From Peromyscus leucopus (taxonomy: Eukaryota > Chordata > Mammalia > Rodentia > Cricetidae): DNA of 64,000 bases. Shown piece after piece: positions 1-11,509 of this stretch (the stretch's first letter is position 1; each line of letters begins with the position of its first letter). Where the stretch lies: NCBI RefSeq assembly GCF_004664715.2, contig NC_051084.1, forward strand, positions 62,385,334 through 62,449,333. Reading direction: 5' to 3'. The notes below the pieces were generated by a model, which worked only from the letters and a program-made list of their open reading frames with translations, ran no database searches and had not been told where the DNA came from. The position numbers and the translations under genes were made by a program.

Positions 1-35
1 GCTTGTGTTAATTTTAAGTTATAATTTTTTTTGTT

Positions 36-1210
36 TATTTTGTTTGTTTGTTTTTATATCTCAACCAAATTTTCCCTTCCCTCCCCTCCTCCCAATTCCT
101 GCCCCCTGACCTTCCCTCTGCCTCTCCCTTTCCATCCACTCCTCCTCCACTGTTCCTCTTTAGATATAGGTGGGCCTCCCATGGATATAAGCCAGCCAAG
201 GTACATCAAGTTGCAGTGAGACTAGGCTCCTCTTCTATTAAGGCTAGATGAGGCAATCCAGTGTGAGTAATGGGCCCCAAAAGCAGGTATAAGAGTTGGA
301 GACAGCCCCTGTTCTCACTGTTAGGAGTCTCCAAGAATACCATGTTACACAACTGTAACAAATATGTAGAGGGGCTAGGTCAGTCCCATGCAGGCTCCTT
401 GGTTGTCGGTTCAGTCTCTGTGAGCACCTATGAGCCCAGATTAATTGGTTCTGTGGGTTTTCTTGTGGTAACCTTGACACCACTAGGTTTTACAATCCTT
501 CCTTCCCCTCTTCCATAGGATTCTGCCTAATATTTGGCTGTGGTTCTCTGCATCTGTTCCCATCAGTTGCTGGGTGAAGCCTCTCTGATGACAGTTGAGC
601 TGAGCACCAGTCTATGAGAATTGCAGAATATCATTAGGAATCATTTCATTGACTTTTTCCCCCATGCATATTTAGCTCTATCCTAGGTCTCTGGGGTATC
701 CCACCTCTGGGTCCTTGCCTTCAGTTGGGAGCTCCCTCTATGAATGTGGGTCTTCAGCTGTACCAGTCATTAGTTGGTCACTCCCACAATTTCTGGGCCA
801 TTTTTACCCTGGAACATTTTGTAGGCAGGACAAATTATAGCTGAAGGGTTTATACCTGGGATGGTGTCCCAATCCCTCCACTGTAAGTCTTCCCTATTCA
901 GGCTCCATATCTTCCATTGCTAGGAGTCTTAACTAGGGTCACACTTGTAGATTCATGGGAGTTTTCATTTCTCTAGGTTTCTAGCTCATCACGCAGATGC
1001 CCCAGATCCCAGTAGTCTCTCAGTACTGTCTCCCTCCATCCTCCCAGACTTGATCCTCCTGTTCTCATTCCCATTCACCCTTCATCCACTGAAAATGTCC
1101 ATTCTATTTCCCCTTCACAATGAGATTGTTGCAATCCCCCCTTGAACCCTCTTCATTATGTAGCTTCTCTGAGTCCATGGGTTGTAGAATGTTTCTCCTT
1201 TCCCTTATGA
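36..1210 (-). repeat. LINE-1 3' UTR and A-tail (minus strand)
   Basis: Read on the minus strand, this is the long 3' UTR of a rodent L1. Its left end is a T-rich tail (the A-tail in sense orientation, containing a TTTG run at about 44-55), followed by the CT-rich block typical of rodent L1 3' UTRs (65-150). It joins directly to the ORF2 stop codon at 1211-1213. Parts of 155-500 match, in reverse complement, the plus-strand L1 3' UTR at 60.13-60.6 kb, which confirms that it is interspersed. Confidence 0.88.
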
Positions 1211-2040
1211 CTAATATCCACTTATGAGGGAGTACATACCATGTTTGTATTTCTGGATCTGGCTTATTTCACTCAGGATGTTATTTTCTAGTTCCATCCA
1301 TTTGCCTGTAAATTTCCTAATGTCATTGTTTTTAACAGCTGAATGATACTGTATTGTGTAAATGTGCCACATTTTATTTATCCATTCTTCAGTGGGGGGG
1401 TGGTCTAGGTTGTTTCCAATTTCTGGCAATTGTGAATAAAGCCACTATGAACATAGTTGAGCAAGTGTCTTTGTGGTATAATGTAGCATCCTTTGGGTAT
1501 ATACCCAAGGGTGGTACAATTGAGTCTTGAGGTAGACTGATTCCCAATTTCTGAGAAACCACCATATTGATTTTCAAAGTAGCTGTACAAGTTTGCACTC
1601 CCACCAGTAGTAGAGGGGTGTTCCCCTTGCTACACATCCTCTCCAGCATAAGATGTCATTTGTGTTTTTGATCTTTGCCATTCCAACAGATGTAAGACAG
1701 AATCTCTTGAGTCATTTTGATTTGTATTTCCCTGATGGCTAAGGATGATGAACATGTCTTTAAGTGTCTGCCAGTTGAGAGTCCTCAGTTGAGAATTCTC
1801 TATTTAGATATGCATGCCATTTTTAATTGGATTTTTTGGGTTTGGTGTATAGTTCTTGAGTTATTTATATATTTTGGATATTAGCCCTCTGTCAGATGTG
1901 GGTTTTCCAAAGATCTTTTCCCATTCTATAGTCTGCTGTTTTATCCTATTGACTGTCATTTGTCTTACAGAAGCTTTTTAGTTTCATAAGGTCCCATTTG
2001 TTAATTAAGTGATAATTCTTATTGATATTGCTATCAGTTT
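1211..2040 (-). pseudogene. LINE-1 ORF2 C-terminal fragment, frameshifted
   Basis: This is the C-terminal end of the L1 ORF2 protein (endonuclease/reverse transcriptase of an autonomous retrotransposon), after the RT domain. The minus-strand frame 1211-1429 ends in the family's conserved tail: the 'WINKMWHIYTIQYHSAVKN' motif, then 'WMELENNILSEISQIQK', then the stop. The upstream part is read in another frame (1389-1649, with 'LGIYPKDA' and 'DTCSTMFIVALFTIARNWKQP'). The frame change falls at or near a run of seven G at 1393-1399. Similarity continues to about 2035 with more breaks and then stops, so the copy is 5'-truncated and dead. No RT catalytic motif is included. Confidence 0.9.
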
Positions 2041-2057
2041 TTACTCCAAAAATATGG

Positions 2058-2147
2058 CAAAGCCAGGAATATAGATCAGTGATAGATGGCATGCCTACCA
2101 TGTGAAAGGCTTTAGTTCCCATCCCTCACATTAAAAAAAGAAAAGAA
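2058..2147 (+). repeat. Diverged ID-type SINE
   Basis: A tRNA-Ala-like SINE body ('atatagatcagtgatagatggc ... ttagttcccatccctc' pattern) is followed by an A-rich tail at 2133-2150. It aligns by eye with the intact ID copies at 16.8 and 19.5 kb, with many substitutions. It lies just beyond the truncated 5' end of the L1. Confidence 0.65.
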
Positions 2148-2381
2148 GATAATAGACACACAAAAATGAAGGGAATAGACGTATATTCCTTTAAAGTATC
2201 AAAAAAAATCTGTCTTCAAAATGAATAAAATTAGGTACAGAATGAAAACATTATGTTTATACAAACATTTGTAAAATATATGCCACAGAACAACCCCAAA
2301 GGATCTTACTGCTACAACTTATAACTGACATGTGACAATATTTCACTTGACATTTTATAGACAGTTAAAATTTTCAATGTC

Positions 2382-2544
2382 GCCAGGCAGTGGTGGTACA
2401 CGCCTTTAATCCCAGCACTCCAGAGGCAGAGGCAGGCAGATCTCTGTGAGTTCAACACCAGCCTGGTCTACAAAGTGAGTTCCAGGAAAGGTGCAAAGCT
2501 ACACAGAGAAACCCTGTCTCAAAAAAACAGAAAAAAAAAATTTT
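2382..2544 (+). repeat. B1 SINE
   Basis: 7SL-derived B1 in sense orientation, with the A and B box regions, the cricetid-type segment 'ggaaaggtgcaaagc' and an A-rich tail. The flanks carry an 11-bp TSD (ttttcaatgtc) at 2371-2381 and 2545-2555. Confidence 0.95.
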
Positions 2545-2559
2545 TTTTCAATGTCAGAT

Positions 2560-4639
2560 ATACACACATACACACATGATACTGGTATTAAGTACTTGAG
2601 GAAAACAGATGTCATTTTATTTAATGTAGTAACTATTCAGTGAGTTATTCAATTTTCCATCTACAATATTTAGATGTAGTGTGTCAGAAGCTTGCTCAAT
2701 AAATGGTCAAAACTGAAGGTTACATTTTTGTTCATTTTTTCTTAACCTTGAAGAAAAACTCATTTTGCCATATACCAAGCAAATTTTAATAACATGAAAC
2801 TCTTGCCCTCTCTGATCTTGTAACAATTTTTATCTAAATAACATAATAGAGGCAAAAGAATTGCAATCTTGGACACAGTTTGCCTCCCCAGATCAGTTAT
2901 ACCAGACTGCAGATACCATATTTTATGTCACTTTTATTTTCAAATCCTTGAATATTAGCAGCACACATCTAGTGAGTCTGTATTTTTCTATTACATAGAA
3001 AGTGGCCTGATCTGAATTTTATGTAAATTAGCATACAGATACATACCCACAAGGACAGAGACAGAGAGACATAATACAGAGAGAGGTTCCCCAGAAATGA
3101 CACCCCAAGTCCAAAAAGACTCCTTCTGCCCCAAAGTATGCCTTTGAGGGGGAACATAGAACAATACATACAGCCAGATTTGTACATACATAGGACAGAC
3201 CTCATCAGAAGAGTCACATTATGTGGCAGAATACAATGAGTCTAAAAAAAGTGACACAGTTGTTCACATTATTGATTTTTATGGTCTTTCCCCTTATGTT
3301 TCACATTGGCATTTGTTGTTCTTGGGAGAAAACTCTTCTCTGAAATCCTTCATTGGATGGGACCCTGCCAATCATAAGCATTCAATTTATTCTGAACTAG
3401 TACATTGCTGATTTCACCAGCCAGGTTAATCAGATTCTATAATAATGTTCTTAAGTCTGAAAACTTCTCATTCAATCTAGATTATTAACATAAACTTAAT
3501 ATGAACTATAAATATGTAGACGGCCATTTTCCTCCAGTGACTAGAACATCAAAAGTCTATTTGCTATTAAAGTAGATGTATCAGATAGGGATTGTACTGA
3601 CTGTTAAAAAAAAAAGAAATCCAGTGATGACAGACTCATTTTTAATATTTTCACATGAGGGAGGTTTAGACATAAACAGTGCTGGGCTGACAAAGCACCA
3701 CATCTCTCCATATTCTCTGTTCTACTGTCTTTAGCATGCAGCTCTCTGCCTCCTGCTCTCAAGATGGATATTTAAGCTCCAGGAATGGTATCTGTATTTT
3801 GAGAAGGAAGAAACTCCATGCCATTGGCTTTCCCCCACTATTGGCTTTCTAAGGTCACCATCCTAAAACTTTTTCTTCCATGCCAATAGCCTGAGCAGTG
3901 CTCTATTGCCAATTTCTAGTTGAAAATGTACCTGGAAAACTAAAACATGAAGTTTGTAATAGTATCTGTGTGAATAAAATGACAGAAAGGAAACTATACA
4001 GAAAGTTGACTTCAAACAATGCTTCATACAGCAGCCTATAGAATACACTATAGATAATTAGTAAACAAACAAAATCTCCATAGGATAGGAGTTGGGTATT
4101 TCAAGAGACTACTTAGAACTCATGCATTTCTGAGAGTTTTCTTATTTTTGGCTTCAGTTTCTCATCAAGCTTGGCTACTATTCTGCTCATAAACATAAGA
4201 ATCCTTAGGGCAAACTGGTTTTGCCCTCTGTGTACACTAGATCAAGTTATTTTATGCTATTTGTAAAACAAAAACAAAGCCAGAAAAGCAAAACCATAGG
4301 GGGATCTTATTAAGAAAGAGGACACACATACAAGTAGATATGAAAGGAAAGTTAGTCTACTGCTTAAGTCTTTTTTCATTAAAAAAAAGTTTTTAGAGCA
4401 TTTTCAGATTTTAATTTCTTCAAAGTTGAGTAAAAAGTGCAAGAGTGCCCATAGTCCACCTGCCTCAGAATGAATACTCTCTGTCACTGTCAATGTTCTA
4501 TTTTACATAGGTGTTTGTTAGAGTTGGTGAATCACAGCAGCCACTCATTGTCACTCAAAGCTAATTGATTCCATTAGGGTTCCTTCTTGGCATTGTGCAT
4601 TCCAACATTGGACAAGCCTACAAGAAAGTCCATGTACTA
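2560..4639. other. Anonymous AT-rich sequence
   Basis: I see no gene, recent transposon or RNA gene here. The stretch is AT-rich, with short homopolymers (for example A runs near 3605 and 4380) and only short open frames without recognisable domains. It may hold very old repeats that need a profile search. Confidence 0.5.
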
Positions 4640-4885
4640 TTACAATGACATAGAGTGTTTCCACTGCTCCAGAAACCCTCTGTGCACCATCCATTCATCC
4701 CTTTCCCCTTCCCCTTTAAACCTAGGTGACCAGTGCTCTTTACTGATATCATAGGTTTTTCCATTGTCAGAAGGCCATATAGTTGGAATCCTATCATATG
4801 TGCAGTATTTATACATTAAGATTTGGTCTCTTTCCTTTGATACTTTCCCTTTAAGGTCCTTCTGTGTGCTTTCATTGCTCATGTA
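4640..4885 (-). repeat. Ancient L1 (L1M-type) 3' end
   Basis: The pattern 'catatagttggaatcctatcatatgtgcag ...' followed by a T-rich stretch ending in '...ctttcattgctcatgtac' resembles the minus-strand 3' end of old mammalian L1M elements, where ORF2 passes into the 3' UTR. It is heavily diverged and no reading frame is kept. Confidence 0.6.
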
Positions 4886-4994
4886 CTTTTACAATTTTAC
4901 ACATGTGTATCATGTATTTTGGTTGTATTCATCCCATTACCCTCTCTTATCTCCCCTGTACTCCTGTTGAACCCGTCTACTCTTACTTTCTTAT

Positions 4995-5043
<49 letters not shown>

Positions 5044-5262
5044 TCCACTGAGATTATTTAGTGTTGCTTGCTTAAGCATGGATTGGGTGTTGTCTACTAG
5101 GGTATGAACAACCAGTGCCTACTGAAGAAAATAATTCATTCTCACTCAGGAACTACCAACTTCCAATAGCTCCTTAGGAAGACATGGAGTCCCCCAAAGG
5201 TCCTCCTTTATCCAGGATGGCATGTTGATAGACACAACCACACCCTGGAGTCTTTCAGAACC
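4886..5262 (-). repeat. Rodent L1 (Lx-type) 3' fragment
   Basis: 'catgtattttggttgtattcatcccattaccctctc' (read in pieces) and the part after the TG run ('actgaagaaaat', 'ccaatagctcctta', 'ggcatgttgatag') follow the order of a familiar rodent L1-derived 3' sequence in minus orientation. The TG microsatellite at 4997-5042 lies inside it. Confidence 0.6.
4997..5042. repeat. (TG)23 microsatellite
   Basis: Uninterrupted TG dinucleotides within the L1-derived fragment. Confidence 0.99.
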
Positions 5263-5484
5263 AACTAGTGATGTATAGGCAAATACAGCTCTTTTAATTT
5301 TTTGATAGCTTATGTATTTTATAGCTAAAAAGTAGCAATAAGTGTCTTTATACAGGCCTCTAAATGGTTAGTGAACAAATCATTTGAGTAAATAAAAAGA
5401 AGTATGTGTTACTATATTGTAGGCTCATTTCTACATGTGAAATTTGAACATCAGCTTTATGGGAATCAGAACTATGCACACACA

Positions 5485-5573
<89 letters not shown>

Positions 5574-6590
5574 TGATCTGTGGCTTGTGTGTGAATGATA
5601 GCATACATTTTCACAAGGAAACCAATCTTTTATTTCATAGTTTACTGTATGATTTAAATCATAACATTACAGAGTCTTCTGCACATATATTACCTAAATT
5701 CAATCAAATTTTCTAGGTAAATATCTACAAATGTTTGGATCACATAAGAGGATTCATTGCAATAAGGACTTTCCCTTTTATAAAATGTACACATTAGCCC
5801 ACAAATGCAAATATGCATTTTATCCTATAGAATTATGGATATATTAGTGGATGATAGTCCCATATAGCTTATACCCACTTGTCTCCATATTTCTCTATCT
5901 TTAGATGCCATGATTATGCTTTCTCCCTGATTTTGGATATTCATTCATGAACTGTTCCTTCTTCTAAAGAGTCAGAATCCAATTATTGCTTTCTGTAGTT
6001 TTTCCCCCTACCATATTTTCATATTTCTTGTTAGTTCTCTTTACAATCTGTTGTTGCACACACTGTGTAAATAAGAGTCATAATACTTTATCAAATACTT
6101 GTTGGGTACTTCTTAAAAGTTTTCAGAATAAATATTTGTTGAGTTGATTCTTTTGTTTAACAAATAATTATGGATTCCTTATTTTCTGCTAGCCTTTTAG
6201 AGGCTCAACATATAACCCTGAAGTGGATAAACAAGGTTTTCTTAGTCATTGACCAGACCCAGCATCAAGAGGAGGACTTTCCCTCACCTCTGACAATAAA
6301 GGCCACTCCTATTGGAGACAATAGAATAGTTAGCTTTTAGATGTTGTCTGCATGTCAAGACAACCTATCATGAATTAAGTGTGCCTTCTCTCCAGTCACC
6401 TGTGCATATGGTATTGACTTCTTCCGGAAGTTCTGGGACACTCTCTTGTGATTCTGTTAGTTTCCTGTAAACTTTACATGAATTTTTCTCCTGTGATGTG
6501 GACTGTCATAGGCCACCCCTACTCTAAACTCAAAGACACCGCTGCTCCTCTCATGTCTGTACTTCCTAGTAGTTTAGAGAACACAGGGTC
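5263..6590. other. Anonymous AT-rich sequence with one microsatellite
   Basis: No gene or recent transposon recognised. The only clear structure is the CA/GA microsatellite listed separately. Open frames crossing that tract encode only His-Thr or Arg-Glu runs and are artefacts. Confidence 0.5.
5477..5569. repeat. Compound (CA)13(GA)n microsatellite
   Basis: A pure CA run (5477-5502) changes at a single point into a pure GA run (5503-5569). The same junction type recurs at 41.74 kb and, on the other strand, at 45.21 kb. Confidence 0.99.
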
Positions 6591-6599
6591 CTAACTTTA

Positions 6600-6870
6600 G
6601 TTCCTAGTGCTGGGATAAAAGACCCTGACCAAAGCAACTTAGGGAGAAAGGGTTTGTTTCAGCTCACTAAATTTCAGGTGACAGTCCATTCCTTCCATCA
6701 CAAGGAAGTCATGGTGGGAAGAAGTCAGAGGAGCTAGTCACACCCAAATTCAAGAGCAGACAGAGATCGGTATTACAGTGTACGGAGTCCAGTATCAGAT
6801 AAGACAGGTATACCTTTTCTCCCTAGAGGCCAGCATAGCACCTTTCAGCACTATGTTAGCTAGCCAGTAA
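6600..6870 (-). repeat. Medium-copy rodent repeat, minus orientation
   Basis: The string 'gtgctgggataaaagaccctgaccaaagcaactta' (read in pieces) through 'aggaagtcatggtgggaag' matches the reverse orientation of the element seen at 20.12 and 24.06 kb. The family is abundant in rodents. I do not assign a database name; a non-autonomous DNA element is one possibility. Confidence 0.65.
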
Positions 6871-6931
6871 GGAGGAAATTTCTGTTATTTGGAGATGTTC
6901 TCAGCTAAAGGTATCCTCAAAAATAGTGGCT

Positions 6932-6934
<3 letters not shown>

Positions 6935-7001
<67 letters not shown>
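6935..7001. repeat. (TA)n microsatellite, about 33 units
   Basis: A perfect, uninterrupted TA run of about 67 bp. It is self-complementary and therefore cruciform-prone. It abuts the start of the L1 3' sequence that follows. Confidence 0.99.
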
Positions 7002-7004
<3 letters not shown>

Positions 7005-7009
7005 CAAGG

Positions 7010-8015
7010 GCAATGTCACAGTATGTTCACTGGTACAATAGGGGCATAATTGTCACAGGGTAGCTAACTGTTTTTTTTTTTATTAGATTTGAGGCCTGAT
7101 CCACAGAAAGGAATTTCATGATTGTTACCACAATCCTGGTCAAAAGTCGGTGGATGAGGCAGTCATATACTCTAGGGTAGAGCTTGCTATTATTTTACTA
7201 TGTGATCAGGTTGCCAAAGTGCCTTGCTAATATTTCTAGACCTGGGCATCCACATAGTTGATAGAAGCTTGATTCTGCAGGGGCAGCAGTCAGGGGAATG
7301 ATGCATAACTGAGTCAAAGTGCTGAGAATAAGACCCTGAGTACTCAGCACTAAACAGGAATCTTTATCACCCAAACCTCCTCAACTACAAGCAAAGCTCA
7401 GGGAATACTGGATAAGAGGAGACAGAAAGAATGTTCAAGCTGCAGGATGGGGAGGAGTTCTGTGAAGTCTTGTCTCGTAGATAAGATGTAGCTATTATGT
7501 ACAGAATTCTAACATCGATGGTTATCTGAACAAGATCAAGTCAGCCAAAATCCCCAGGAATAGAAATATCATTAAAGAAAAGAACTCATGAATTTGGAGG
7601 GGTACATGGAAAGGGTGGGGAGGAGAAAGGGAAGAAGGAAAATTTTGTAATTATATTTTAATTTTAGAAAACGCCAGTAAGATGGGATAGATTATCTTCA
7701 GGTCCCACCTCTTAGTGAGGGGATCTTGATAATGAATAGTTGCTGAAGATGGAGAATCTTTATTTTTTTCCTGAAAATGTAGCCACTGGTAGGTTTCTGG
7801 TGCTCTGAGGGCTCAACAGCTGTGCACATATGGGCGGCACTAACGGAGCTTAGTGGGTTACCCCCTCCCCCCAAAAAAATAAAAACGACATGAAATTGGA
7901 AAGAAGATGAGTTGTGGGAATCTGGGAGAAGTTGGAGGGAAGGAATAGGGAGTAGATATAACCATATTTCAGTGTGCACTTGTGTAAAATTCTCAATAAT
8001 AAAGAAAACTAAAAA
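7010..8015 (+). repeat. Rodent L1 (Lx-type) 3' UTR, with probable nested L1 tail
   Basis: Sense-orientation L1 3' UTR. It has the 'agtgctgagaataagaccctgagtactcagcacta' region (in pieces), 'gcactaacggagcttagtgggtta' (in pieces), and an end in 'taaaattctcaataataaag' followed by an A-rich tail near 8000. At about 7585-7672 a second L1-like 3' end, with a GGGG/GGAG-rich stretch and 'taattatattttaatttt', interrupts the expected order and looks like a nested insertion. No ORF2 remains. Confidence 0.7.
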
Positions 8016-9124
8016 TTCAGCCTACAGATATGGACAGTTTAAGCAGAAGTTTATATAGCAAAAGCAAGCATTGCAATAACTCAAACAGAGATATAGTAGG
8101 CTACCCAAATACAGTTGAAGAGTGGTGGGTCTATATTAGAGTTTTAAAATAATATTTATGAATATATATGAGCTCAGTGACATATTCTTGGAGTAAGATG
8201 AAACCTTTTCTCTCCCAAATCATGCTGAACCAGCTCTCCATGTTAGGATATAATTTTCTTTACACATGCCTATAATTTGGGAGGAGTAAAAAATGGCAAT
8301 GTAAATAATATTATAATGGAGTCAAAGTCTTTAAGGATGCCCTGGTACCCTAGTTTCTGATGCTGCAGGCTCGAGGTCATTTAACCACAGAAGGGTGTTC
8401 TGAGCAACAAGGGATACAACTATCAAGATACAGTTGAAGTATTCTTGGTGACTTCCTATCTAATTCCTGTGTGTCATCCTCAGGGTCCCAATTTGGTCTC
8501 ATGGCTGTATGTGAACAAAGACTTTCGGCTGAACTAGGATTTTATTGTTATTTTCAAAACTGAGGCTTACTTACTCATGAAAGCTGGAGTCAGGGTTTTA
8601 CAAGTGTCTCCCAGGCCAAACAAACAGGAACAGTGAATGGTTGGAGATAAACCAAGAACTGAAGATAAAGAATCTACATATACATATGTTCTGCTCACTT
8701 TCTCCCTTTTTTATATAGTCCAGGATCCAAACCCAGGAAATGTTTCCACACACTAAACAATGCGGGCAATCAAAATAATTCCCATAGATTTATCCAAAGA
8801 ACAATGTGGTCTATATATTTCTTCACTGAGGCATTCTTTGTGTTGAGTCAACAATCAAAATTAACTATCATACAGGTATTCTGCAGACTCTACTGTAGAC
8901 TCATAATTATCCCACAAGTTAGTTGGTTTACCATAATCCACACTAGCGAGTAATTCCTAACATAGAGGTTAGTATCGGAGGCTTTTAGAACACAGGTTTT
9001 AAACATAATATTGTCCCTAGAAGACATTTCACTGTCTACAGAGTGTCTCTTTAATTATTACAAAAGCAGTGACATGACTATAGACTACTGAAGTCTAATA
9101 GGTAGATGTGAGATGCTGCTGAAC
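8016..9124. other. Anonymous sequence
   Basis: No gene, RNA or repeat family recognised. It is AT-rich and without long open frames. Confidence 0.5.
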
Positions 9125-9770
9125 ATCTTTTTAATTAAGAGAAATTTTTCATTCATTTTACACACCAAAGATCCTCCTCTTCCCTCCTCCCGGCCCCCTC
9201 AGCCTTCCCTCCCAAGCCATCCCCCACTCCCTCCTACAAGAAGGCAAGGCCTCCCATGTGGAGGCAACATTCAGTAGAGGCAAGTCCAAGCCCTTCCCCC
9301 TACCTCAAGGCTACATGTGGTGTCCCATCCTAGGTAGTGGGCTCTACAAAGCCTGCTCATGCACCAGAGATGAATTCTGATACTACTGCCAGGGGACCTT
9401 CCAAGCAGATTAAGCTACACAAGTGTCTCACGATGCAAAGGGCCTAGTCCAGTCCCATGTAGGCTCCACAGCCATTGATCCAACTTTCATGAGTTCCCTC
9501 TAGTCTGGTTTGATTGTCCCTGCATGTGTCCCCCTCATGATCATGATGCACTTGCTCATAGAACCCCTCTTCTCTCTCTTTGACTGGACTCCTGGAGTTC
9601 TCTCTAGTGATTGGCTGTAGATCTTCCATCAGTCATTGGAGAAAATTTCTGTGATGACACTTAGGATATTCACTGGTCTGATCTCTGGGGCAAGCCAGTT
9701 CAGTTCAGGCACCCTCTCTACTATTGCTAGTAGCCTAGGGAAGTTGCCAGGAATCCCCAAGGCTGCTGAA
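9125..9770 (-). repeat. LINE-1 3' UTR (minus strand)
   Basis: A T-rich tail at the left is followed by the CT-rich block (9176-9240) and 'caaggcctcccatgtgg', 'ggcaagtccaagcccttccc' (in pieces), the ordered landmarks of a cricetid L1 3' UTR. The left 250 bp parallel the minus-strand segment at 59.79-60.08 kb. ORF2 is absent, so the copy is truncated within the UTR. Confidence 0.85.
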
Positions 9771-10320
9771 CATCTTACAAGGCACAAAAGAGACACCCGT
9801 TATAAAGAACAACCCAGCTAGTAGTGGATGAGAATATTGGGTTAGGGCAATTTGGGTAACTAGGGTCTGTGATTATGGCAGATATTCTTATCATTTATTA
9901 CAGGGTTCCACTGCTTTCTAATTGGCTGCCTAAACTTAGACTAACATATCTATTCAGATGCTTTTGGATTTCAGTTATTCTTATGAATAACCCTTGAACA
10001 GATTCAGCTTGCTCTGCCTTTCAACTGTAAAAGATAAGCATCTGCTTTTATGTTGTCAGGCAGATATTTTAGCTTCCATACATATGTTCTAATTTCTGAT
10101 TAATCAGTCTCAGCTTTCTATTACTTGTTTTGAAAAGAGCTAAATGCCCCTAGCATTATTCTCTCACTTCTACTGCATCTCTATTATTTTCTCAAGCGTT
10201 TTCTCTCAGCATTTCTCAAGCACCTGATACATCATCTACCACTCGTGTTTCTTCACTCACAGGGCAACCTGATTCCCTGAGGTGAAAGTTTTAGCAGGTG
10301 CACCATTGCCTCGTGCTGGG
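9771..10320. other. Anonymous sequence
   Basis: No gene or repeat recognised between the L1 3' UTR and the next rodent repeat. AT-rich, with no open frame of interest. Confidence 0.45.
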
Positions 10321-10321
10321 C

Positions 10322-10690
10322 TGTTGTCTTAGTCAGTGTTCTCTTGCTGTGAAGTGACATGACCATGACAACTCTCATAAAGGAAGCATTTCATCGAGGC
10401 TTGCTTACAGTTTCAGAGGTTTAGCCCATAAACCTCATGGTTGGGAGCATGGTGGCACACAGGCTGACATGGTAGCTGAGAGTTCTACATCCCCATCTAA
10501 AGGCAGCAAGAAGAGCAAGAATGACTGGGTTTGGTTTGGGTTTCTGAATCCTCAAAACCCAACCCTGGTGACACACTTCCTTCAACAAGGCTACACCCCC
10601 TAGTCCTTCTAAGGGGTGCCACTCCATGAGGACTAGGCATTCAAATATATGAGCTTATGGGTGCCATTCTTAGTTAAACCAGCACAATTG
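10322..10690 (+). repeat. Medium-copy rodent repeat
   Basis: It starts at 'gtcttagtcagtgttct' and runs through 'gaggtttagcccat', 'gctgagagttctacatc', 'gacacacttccttcaacaagg' and 'attcaaatatatgagc', a recognisable order in a common rodent repeat family. Its ends resemble those of the repeats at 6.6, 20.1 and 24.1 kb. The family name and sense strand are uncertain. Confidence 0.7.
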
Positions 10691-11430
10691 TGCATGCTCC
10701 TTCCACCAGTGACTGGCAGCTTGGCATTTGCAAGCTGGTGGTGATGGGGTGGGGTGGGGGGTTGTATCTTCAGAATGCCAATTATACATCCGTTTCTCAG
10801 ACTTCTGGTTTGATTGTTGCCAGTCAGCTTCCCCAAGAAGGTAAATCAGATGATGCAAATGGAGGTTTGTATGTGAGAAGAATATCTATGGAAAGCAAGA
10901 AGGGAGCAGGAACAGTCAGGGAATTATTAATTATAATTATACCGGCTTTTAGCATAGGTATAATTATAGCATTGGTTTTAAGCAAATTACAGGGAGCTCT
11001 GAAACTCTGATGTAATATAGAGTTGACCAAATTGAGATAAAGTTGTGGTCCTTTGTTTTGATAAACAAGCTTGTCACCGGGGCCAAGATGCAACTCTGTT
11101 TAATGAAGTGCAGTTTCTGGAGACACAGCAAGAACACCGAATGTGATAAGTGTGTCTTTTGGGGGAAAGGGGATGCACCTCTGGGCTGTACCACACAGCA
11201 TTCTCTATAGCAGATACACATTCTGACTATGTGAGTGATTCTAGATGTTCTCTGCAGATGTAGGTGACAAGGCATCAAAAGGGGGAAGTGGGGGACCAAC
11301 AGATTTCTTTCTGTAGAGCCCAGCAAGAGAAAGGCTTCTTGTCTCTGAGAGCAGGAATTTGTGGCAAGCTGTGAGGTAGTTGTCATTTCACCCAAAGCTA
11401 CAAACTCTATTAGTCCTGATGAAAAAGAAT
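10691..11430. other. Anonymous sequence with a G-rich patch and a hairpin
   Basis: No gene is recognised. It holds a G-rich patch at 10745-10762 (three G runs of four or more) and the perfect inverted repeat listed at 10932-10968. A 106-codon open frame here lacks any recognisable domain. Confidence 0.45.
10932..10968. repeat. Perfect 12-bp inverted repeat (hairpin)
   Basis: Arms tataattatacc (10932-10943) and ggtataattata (10957-10968) are exact reverse complements separated by 13 bases. The surrounding sequence also holds repeated TAATTA cores, which are generic homeodomain-type sites. Confidence 0.9.
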
Positions 11431-11509
11431 GAGAGAGAGAGAGAGAGAGAGAGAGAAGGAGGAGGAGGAGGAGGAGGAGGAGGAGGAGGAGGAGGAGGAG
11501 GAGGAGGAA
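11431..11509. repeat. (GA)n(GGA)n polypurine tract
   Basis: About 26 bp of GA repeats followed by about 52 bp of GGA repeats, all purine on the plus strand. The reverse strand gives a long poly-Leu/Ser open frame that is an artefact. Confidence 0.99.

Noticed and set aside
10745..10762. G-quadruplex
   Set aside because: Only three G runs of four or more are present; the canonical four-run pattern is not met on either strand.
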